Origin: Brachionus plicatilis
Taxonomy: Eukaryota; Rotifera; Eurotatoria; Ploima; Brachionidae
DNA length: 64,000 nucleotides
Direction of reading: 5' to 3'
Assembly (NCBI GenBank): GCA_010279815.1
Contig: QEOQ01000207.1
Span: 2,033,307 to 2,097,306, forward strand
Shown: piece after piece, positions 57,067 to 64,000 of the stretch
Layout of the letters: every line of letters begins with the position of its first letter
Numbering within the stretch: the stretch's first letter is position 1
Notes under the pieces: generated by a model
What the model saw: the letters and a program-made list of their open reading frames with translations, nothing else
Told to the model about the DNA's origin: nothing
The model's database searches: none
Position numbers and translations under genes: made by a program

Positions 57067-58746
57067 TCAATCCAATTTTGGCGTAGGGCTCAGATTAACT
57101 TTAGTTATAGTACCGATTGCTTTAGTACGGCCTTCTCTGAAAATCAATTTTAATCCTAGTCTAAGGTATTCGGGATTTTTGATGAACCCAAGCTTAACAA
57201 GCGCCTTGTCTCCTGTTCTTAAATGCTCTACGGACATTTCTAAAATAGTAGCAGTCTGGCGAATGCTACCACAATGAACCATCGCTTGATAATTAACACT
57301 AATGGTGGTAGGATGATGAAGTATCAAAATTTCGGCTTCAAAAGCCCAAGAAGCAACTGCCTCCATTTTTTCCGACAGCAAAACCATCCCTTTCCTCAGC
57401 TCACTTCGTTTTATCTTCTTGAGAGCAAAAGAAGCTGTCTGTCCACCGGCACACTCTTTTACCGGCATTCTCTTTCTGTGAATTCCTTTAATTACAACAT
57501 TTTTAAAGTGACCTATCAAATCAGGTCCTAGTTGCATGGTGTCGTTCAATTGAATTTTTCCCTTGTAGCATGTGCCAGAAATAACAGTGCCAACACCAGG
57601 CACCGAGAAAATCTCATCTATCTGAAACTCGGCCGGCTCGTTTTTTCGGTGTTCCATGCGGGAATGCAGCAGGTTCAAAAACATCTTGACCAAGTCAATG
57701 TTTTTGCCGCTTACATTCGAAACCTGAAAAATTGGACACAATCTTTGAGAGGTGAAGTTTTTGGCACAGGTGACAACATCATCAGAAGTAGTGACCGGGT
57801 AAGGCAGTTTTCTGCACCCGGGTGATTTTAAAATTTTAAGCAAAACTTTTATGGTGTCTTGGAGAACGTTGGGAGGGCACATATCAATTTTTGTCATGAT
57901 TATAAACACTGGAATATTCAGAGCCAGAGCTAGACCTAAATGCTCTTTGGTCATTCCAACGGCGCCCATATTAGAGCCGACCATGAGCATACAATAATCT
58001 GGAGCGTGTCCAGTCATTCCAAAAACAGTTGTTTTTAAATATTTTTCATGTCCCGCCAAATCCACAAAAGTGATTACTTTGTTTGACTTTTGGCAAATTT
58101 CCTCCCAATCTTTGGTCGAATGAAGATTGGCGTTTCTAACAACATTACCATGCGAATCAAAGCCGAGAATGTCATTTCCAACCGAACTAGTTCGGCCTGA
58201 TTCAATTTCATGTTTGTGACGAAACAGTCTGGTTCGGGCCTCTCCACGACCATTGTCAAGAATGCCATGAGTCAAGACACCTAACATTGTGGATTTTCCG
58301 GAGTCTACATTTCCGACAACTGCAACTCGAACTTCAATAAAATCATCAGATGCTTTTTTGGCGCGGACAATGTAATCCCGGGTGATTTTTTCTGCTTTGC
58401 CATTTTCTGTTTGAATTTTATTCTCTTTCAAAAAAACAATGGTTGCATCTAATTGTTGTTCAAATGAAAAAAGGGTTTTTTCAGCCGAATTGATTTCATC
58501 AATGGTCAAACCATTGTTTTGATCAATTGAGACTACAGCCTCCCCATTGAATTTTTTCAGCTCGCCTTCTAGGTACAATTTTAGACTTTCTAATTGCACT
58601 TCATTTGGCTCCAGCCAGTTGACTTTTACATTCTCGTTGAGATCAGGTTTTTGATTGAGTTCGTTGGGAGCAAATAAATTGTGAATTTTGGAATTTTTGT
58701 CATCAGCTACAGCAACATCATTTAGATTTATATCTTTAGTCTCCAT
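57067..58746 (-). CDS. GTPBP1: GTP-binding protein 1/2 (GTPBP1/GTPBP2 family)
   Basis: Single exon, 559 residues (human GTPBP1 669, GTPBP2 602). All GTPase motifs are present: G1 GNVDSGKS at 145-152, switch I region TSSVG at 186-190, G3 DLAG at 229-232 (DLAGHEKY), and G4 TKID at 285-288, the TKxD form typical of this family. Domain II and III beta-barrels follow ([29 protein letters not shown]-like, [43 protein letters not shown]). Family knowledge: elongation-factor-like GTPases that resolve stalled ribosomes; GTPBP1 also promotes exosome-mediated mRNA decay. GTPBP1 versus GTPBP2 cannot be settled by eye. Absence of introns, in a region where neighbours have many, may mean intron loss or an old retrocopy; no poly(A) tract or target duplication is evident. 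Confidence 0.93.
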   Translation of the reverse strand: METKDINLNDVAVADDKNSKIHNLFAPNELNQKPDLNENVKVNWLEPNEVQLESLKLYLEGELKKFNGEAVVSIDQNNGLTIDEINSAEKTLFSFEQQLDATIVFLKENKIQTENGKAEKITRDYIVRAKKASDDFIEVRVAVVGNVDSGKSTMLGVLTHGILDNGRGEARTRLFRHKHEIESGRTSSVGNDILGFDSHGNVVRNANLHSTKDWEEICQKSNKVITFVDLAGHEKYLKTTVFGMTGHAPDYCMLMVGSNMGAVGMTKEHLGLALALNIPVFIIMTKIDMCPPNVLQDTIKVLLKILKSPGCRKLPYPVTTSDDVVTCAKNFTSQRLCPIFQVSNVSGKNIDLVKMFLNLLHSRMEHRKNEPAEFQIDEIFSVPGVGTVISGTCYKGKIQLNDTMQLGPDLIGHFKNVVIKGIHRKRMPVKECAGGQTASFALKKIKRSELRKGMVLLSEKMEAVASWAFEAEILILHHPTTISVNYQAMVHCGSIRQTATILEMSVEHLRTGDKALVKLGFIKNPEYLRLGLKLIFREGRTKAIGTITKVNLSPTPKLD

Positions 58747-61187
58747 AATCGAATGAGAGAAGAAAAAAAAACGATAAATTCTTAAAGAAAAAAAATGTGT
58801 TTAAAAGATTGACAAATAATTTTCTATAGCAAAACGATGATTTGTATAGTAAAAAAATTAGTATGTCAATTTTTAAAATTTTAAAGCAAAGAGAAAGAGA
58901 GACTAAATTGAAAGTTTAATTTTTGATTATGCAATTTGAATATTTCAACATAAATTGCATGAATTTTTTAATTCAATTTTCTAAAATGAAATTATTAGTT
59001 CATTCTCTGCATAGAATTCAAAAATGATGAATCTAACATGGTATTATGTTTTCTTATTTTTGTTTATTAAAGTTTTAAAATTGCATTAAAATTGTGCAAT
59101 TGGCTAAGATTAAAAATGACTACTGTCTAAATTAAATTTTAAAAAAAATTCAATATTCAAGATAAATTCAAATTGAATTTCTTAATTTTTAATCTATCTA
59201 AAAAATTTTATTTAGCAGGAATTTTTCCAAAAATTAATAAGATTAGATAGCAGTTTTTAAAAAAATTATATTTCTGATAAAAAAATTTATCTATGGGTAC
59301 AAGTATCTTTCAGATTATGCATAAACTATACTGCTAGGTCCAGAATGCTAGTTATTTTTCTAAATTTATATCAAAAATTTACATCTTTGAGTTTTTGAAA
59401 TATTTAAGTTTTTTTTTAGATAAAATAAATTCAACTCATTTTCTTGTCACAATAATTTGAAAAAACTACTCTATGTCATTGAAATTTGAAGATCGACTTG
59501 GAAAAAAATTCTTAAGAAAATTCAATTCTAATAGATGGAATTTAAACAAAATTATAGAATTTTTGAGTCATGAAATAAAAAAACAAATAAATTTAAAAAT
59601 TCATATTTATTTTTGTTTTTTTAAATTTAAAATTTATCTGAAAATAGAACTGGTAAACTTTTGATAAAAAGAACTTTTTAAAAGAGGCTCAGTCCCTTTT
59701 AATTTTTGGATAGGAAGACTTTTTTATGCTATTTTTCATTATTTTGCCGATTATAAATGCATAAAACCAACTACTAGCAAGCAAAAATGCTTGCCGAACA
59801 AAAGTTGACAAAAATCGGTTTCTAATATCACTGGAATAATTCTGGCTCAATGTTCATGAAACTGCATGAGATATAAAAATATGAGTTTATCATTAGCTAT
59901 AAAAACAAAAGTCGGGAAATGAAAACTTGTCTTTGAATCTTTACCAAAATGACATTAAAATCAATGTTTACCAATTACTTTTTGTAAAAAACCGAAAAAA
60001 AAATTTAATGCTAAAATTTATATTTTCATTTTGATTAAAATGTAACCATTTAATTTACATTTTTTATTTACTTTGAAGATTAATGCAATTTTTACTTTTC
60101 TTGAAGATTTCCACAACTATTAATAAACTTATGTGAGCAAAAATGTTTTTTGTGTTAACTGACCACCGGAATAATTAAATAAAAAGGTGGCGAATTACAT
60201 AATTCTGAAGTTAATAATGAAAGATCATATTTGAGCTACCATTTATGAAACTAACTCAGATTTTTTAGTTATACAGTACAATTTAAAGCTAACTTGTACT
60301 TTTCTTTTTCTCGACTCTTCTTCGACTTTTCCTTTCCCCACTGGAATAGTTGAAGAAGAGTCGAGGAACAAATGCGTAAAAGTTAGTTTTAATTTGTACT
60401 GTACAAACAAACACAATATTATTAAAAATTTATTTTTTTTTTTTAGAAAATCTAAACAATCGTTGAAAAATGTAACATGAAGAGTCATTTCAAAATCGCT
60501 GCAAAATGTGTTGGGATAATAGATGAAAAATAATAGTAAACCAGATTAATTTTAATGGGAATCAAAATTAATCTCATGTTCTGAATAAGATTAACAAAAA
60601 TGATAAAATATAATTTAAATTAATTCCTGTATTTTTTAACCCATAATTCAAATTTTAAATGTAACAAGGTTAGCTATCTTCATGTTTATGTTTTTGCTTT
60701 TATTAACAAAATACTTAAGTTTAACTATGATAATTGTTATTAAAAAAAAAACATTCTTTTGATACTAATTTTTTAAAAGACTTATGAAAACAAAAATAGC
60801 TTCGTAATTATATTCGACACTCAGTTTCAAATAACAGCAAAGGAAAATTTTATTTTTATTATTAAATATCTAAAATTACGATTGCCAGCATTTCGAAATT
60901 ATTGCAAGATTTAATTTTATGAAATAATTTTTTGACAAAAATTAATATTTTTAAGTTAATAAATTGGAGAGATAATTTTTGAATAAGAAAAATTCATCAA
61001 TATATTAATCTAGTTTTATTTGAAATAATAATTTTCATATTTAGTTTAATGCTCACTTCATTTAATGATATATTGCCGTCTATTGTAAAGCTTCAAAAAC
61101 CAATTTTATATACTTAATAAACAAAATTTTTTCCATTTCGATTTTTATGATATGAAATTTTATTGAAAAATTTACAAAAATTTGTAA
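58747..61187. other. Intergenic region with a hairpin MITE
   Basis: 2.4 kb holding the GTPBP1 promoter, the LRRC74-like 3' UTR and the MITE copy at 60272-60405. Frames at 59473-59664 and 60243-60488 are chance or read through the MITE. Confidence 0.55.
60272..60405. mobile_element. Hairpin MITE, copy B
   Basis: The termini tacagtacaa and ttgtactgta are perfect 10-bp inverted repeats. Inward lie ctaacttgtac and complementary arms (tctcgactcttcttcgac against gaagaagagtcgagg). The structure and words match copy A at 41031-41170. The TA at each end suggests a TA-target family (Tc1/mariner class). Confidence 0.8.
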
Positions 61188-63146
61188 TTATTTGTTTTTA
61201 AGACTTGATAAAATTTTTTCGAAATCAACTTTAGTTCCACCTTCATAAAGAATACTTTTGGTATTAGATGTCGAAATAACTGGACCGCGTAAGCACTTGA
61301 AATCAGGCCTAATTTCTTGTATTTCTTTTAAAACGCTTTCAAAATCTTTAGTTACCGGAATTTCCTATAATAAATTATTAAAATAAAAATAAAAATAATA
61401 GCAACAACAAACTGAAAGTTCAAGTAGCTCCAAAATTGAGGAGCTATTTAATTTTATTGAGTAGATAATAGCCAGAGCACCTGATGTTGTTATTGGGTTA
61501 TTTGACATCTAAATTCAATCAAAAAATGAGAATTTTTAATTTTTTTATCTAAAGGTTTTATTTACATTTAAACTTCTTAGGGAGTCATTTTGTTCGTAGG
61601 CATTGGCAATAGCAGCCGCACATTCGGCGGTCAGTCTAGTATTACTTATGCTTAAATGCTCAAGAGTATTATTACTTTTTATGACATCAGCCAAAACTTT
61701 TCCGCCATCGGTATCAAACCCATTAAATGAAACATTGCAGCGTTTTAAACGAACATTTTCTTTAATGCCAAGAGCTATTTCTTTGGCTGCTTTGCCTCTA
61801 AAATTATTCCAACTTAAATCCAATACTTCTAAGGTATCATTTGAGCCTTCGAAAATAAAAATAAAAATTAAATTAAATTAAATTAAATAAAAAATAAAGA
61901 ACACACTTATAAATTGTCCCAAAAATTTTCCACTCTCTTCACCAAAATTGTTGTGACTAAGATCGAGTTCTTTCAATAGTCGATTTTTCTAGTAAATTTA
62001 AGATATAAAAAAAATATCCTTAATTATTCTACATACTTCAAGAGCAATAGTCAAAATTTCAATGTCTCTATCGGAAAAACAATTTCCAGACAAATTAAGT
62101 TTTTTAAGAATGCAGTTTTCAGAGACCATTCGACATACTTCCTGAGTTCCTTGGGTGGTTTCACCGAGTCTATTGTCCGCTAGTGACTAAATAAACACAG
62201 AAAATTTTATTTTAAAAATTAAAAATTGTTTAAAACTTACGAGTTCAGTTATAAAATCGTTTTGGCGAACCATTCTAGACAAATATTTAGCACCATTAAA
62301 TTCAATCCAATTTCCGTCAAGGTATAGTTTTTCAACATTAAAATTATGCTTTTAACAATGAGCTAAAATTTTTTCAATTAATTCCAAAAAAATATTTACC
62401 CAAAGTGGCTTTGAAATGGCTCTTACTTCTTCGTTACTAAATTGATGGTATCTCATCACCAGTTTTTTATTTTCAACATGAGCCATAAAATATCTACATG
62501 GTATTACCTTTAAATTTTCGCACATATTGATGTAAATATCTTTAGGTGTGTTGGGTTGTTTATTTTTTTTCTCATCATCTTATTTTATTTTTTAATTTAG
62601 GAAATAATTTACCCTCGAAAAATTCTACCCTCTAAATCTGTCTCATAATCTTTTTCATTATCTATGTCATTTGAGTACAATAATTCAGGATCAAGAATCT
62701 TTCTTGGTTTTGGTATTTCGATGTCATTGTCGTCATCATACTCATCCGATGATTCGTCGTAAACACTCTGGCCCAGTTCAGTGATAAGCACCTGATTATT
62801 TTGGTTACCATCATCTTGGTCTTGATCTTCGTTCTCTTTAAATAAAAATTTTAATTGATTTTTAAAGCTGAATTATTTTTCTAACCTAATTTTTGTTTAA
62901 ATGACGAACTTCTAAATGTGGCTTGAGAGCGCTGAGCGGGAGCTTTGTTAGTCGCTGGCCGCGAGGCAAATGTTGAGCTTGAGCGCGACTCGGGTTCATC
63001 AGTCTCCTCAATTTTCTTTTTTTTTTATTTTAATAAACAAAAATCTTATAATGTTTAATGATTTTCCAAACCTTAATAGTGACATTTTTAAATTTTTTGC
63101 TGCTATTAATTAGCTCATTATTGTTCGGTATTAAGGCATCAGTCAT
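61188..63146 (-). CDS. LRRC74A: Leucine-rich repeat protein, LRRC74-like
   Basis: About ten exons with short introns; start ATG at 63146, stop at 61190-61188. The N-terminal 150 residues are disordered and acidic (MTDALIPNNN..., DDGNQNNQ, SSDEYDDDND), ending KDYETDLEGRIF. Next comes the LRRC74 signature IYINMCENLKVIPCRYFMAHVENKKLVMRYHQFSNEEVRAIS. Ribonuclease-inhibitor-type leucine-rich repeats of about 28 residues follow: VEKLYLDGNWIEFNGAKYLS, LKKLNLSGNCFSDRDIEIL, LLKELDLSHNNFGEESGKFL, LEVLDLSWNNFRGKAAKEIA, LKRCNVSFNGFDTDGGKVLA and LEHLSISNTRLTAECAAAIA. A final exon (MSNNPITTSGALAIIYSI) leads to a C-terminal helical tail (EIPVTKDFESVLKEIQEI...). Human LRRC74A shows the same order. Molecular role is unknown; the family is common in ciliated animals. 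A or B paralogue cannot be decided. Confidence 0.88.
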
Positions 63147-64000
63147 TTTTGCAAATAAAAATTTCAATAAAATTAAAAGCCTTTAGAATAATTCAGTTGA
63201 CTTATTTTTGTATAGCTCTTAACAAATCTAAATTCCGTCGTATTCATGAAGAACTACTAATAAAATTCTCTAAAATTAAATTGTTTTTTCAGTTTTAATA
63301 CACAAAGCTTAAGCATATTTGGACTAATATGTTTGAAGAATTTTGAATAAAAAAAATGTAACTTAAAATACTTGAAAAAGTTATAATCATAATGTAATAA
63401 CAGCTTTGAAAAGTAAATATTTTTTATTAATTTTAAAACAGAAGTTTTAAATTTAATAAAAATGTTTCTATTTGCAATCAACTTTAATTTAATCTTTTTA
63501 ATGTTTACTTAGTATTAAAGAGAAATCTTAAAAATTTATGGAATACAAAATTTGATTTTGGACTAAAATTAAATGTAAGCTTTTTTCAAATTATATAAAA
63601 TAATAATAGTAATAAGACTTGCGGAGACGACTTACTAAGGAAGCCGTCTTTGGCAGCTGCATTACTGTGCATTGTGTTTCAATTACAAAAAAATCAATCA
63701 TTAAATTAGCTTTATTCATACCTTTTAAAAATTTGTACGTAACCTAATTTGTCAATTGAAAAAAAATTCTTTAGGTTTTTTTACCGAAAATTTTTTAACA
63801 ATCGACTAAATTCCTTTTTTTTTTAAATTAGCTTTATTTAAATAAAATTGAACAAACAACAAATTCAAAATTGACCAAATTATTTTAATTGTTAAGTCTC
63901 GAAAGTAAATTAAATAATTAATTTGAAAAGCTTAATGAGCTATTAATAAGCAGTGAAAATTTTATAAAACTTATTTTTAATTCAACAAATATTTAGAAAA
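63147..64000. other. Intergenic end of window with a SINE-like insert
   Basis: It holds the LRRC74-like promoter region and a third SINE-like copy (63596-63675). The frame at 63257-63481 is AT-rich chance. No other feature is seen. Confidence 0.5.
63596..63675 (-). repeat. SINE-like GC-rich element with (ATT)n tail, copy 3
   Basis: In reverse orientation it reads gcagctgccaaagacggc.. tccttagtaagtcgtctccgcaag.. and then a tail of TTATTACTATTATTA type. It aligns over about 42 positions with copy 1 (ggagctaccataggtgac..ctctgcaag), with roughly 70% of positions matching by eye, including the tail. Confidence 0.6.

Noticed and set aside
60243..60488. Frame with peptide LFLDSSSTIPVGKGKVEEE and its counterpart at 40963-41184
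   Set aside because: The similar peptides come from reading the hairpin MITE, not from a protein family.
1..64000. CRISPR array, operon, phage or toxin-antitoxin content
   Set aside because: The sequence is eukaryotic with spliced animal genes; no regularly spaced repeats or prokaryotic gene clusters are present.

Overview
The window is nuclear DNA of a small-genome animal. It is extremely AT-rich. Genes are interrupted by tiny introns, mostly about 45-80 nt with GT..AG ends. Every confidently identified protein is a conserved metazoan or eukaryotic one. Very low GC, short introns and compact genes separated by AT-rich spacers would fit a rotifer such as a Brachionus-like monogonont, but that placement is inference; no ribosomal or mitochondrial marker is present to prove it.

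Layout. 1.2-3.2 kb (minus): a TBC1D20-like Rab GAP. 6.6-8.5 kb (plus): an SRRM2/Cwc21-like splicing factor with an RS-rich tail. 8.8-13.8 kb (plus): three tandem TMEM144-like transporter genes with different intron patterns. 16.5-17.1 kb (plus): an orphan single-exon protein with a PP1-docking motif. 19.7-21.2 kb (minus) and 21.4-24.6 kb (plus): RCC1L and EMC1, divergent from a 192-bp shared promoter. 25.0-25.8 kb (plus): an ERdj4/DNAJB9-like chaperone. 25.8-38.6 kb: a gene desert of almost 13 kb. 38.6-39.9 kb (plus): a two-Ig-domain, probably GPI-anchored cell-surface protein. 40.2-40.6 kb (plus): a small acidic orphan. 41.0-43.7 kb: a cluster of hairpin MITEs, a decayed Tc1-type transposon, transposase fragments and perfect palindromes. 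44.2-48.1 kb (minus): NCBP1. 50.5-54.2 kb (minus): PPP4R1. 57.1-58.7 kb (minus): GTPBP1/2, a single exon. 61.2-63.1 kb (minus): an LRRC74-like leucine-rich-repeat protein.

The genes do not form one pathway. Several are housekeeping factors: nuclear RNA processing (SRRM2-like, NCBP1), ER protein biogenesis and quality control (EMC1, DNAJB9), Rab1/ER-Golgi traffic (TBC1D20), mitochondrial translation (RCC1L) and phosphatase regulation (PPP4R1, possibly the RVxF orphan). Exon structures were worked out by eye from splice sites and similarity to known families, so a few boundaries may be off.

I found no tRNA, rRNA, CRISPR array or clearly novel multi-gene system. The most unusual material is the repeat content: a GC-rich SINE-like family with microsatellite tails (three copies), a hairpin MITE family (two copies), a 314-bp foldback element, and the Tc1/palindrome cluster. 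The two orphan proteins and the TMEM144 intron turnover are the other points worth a second look.
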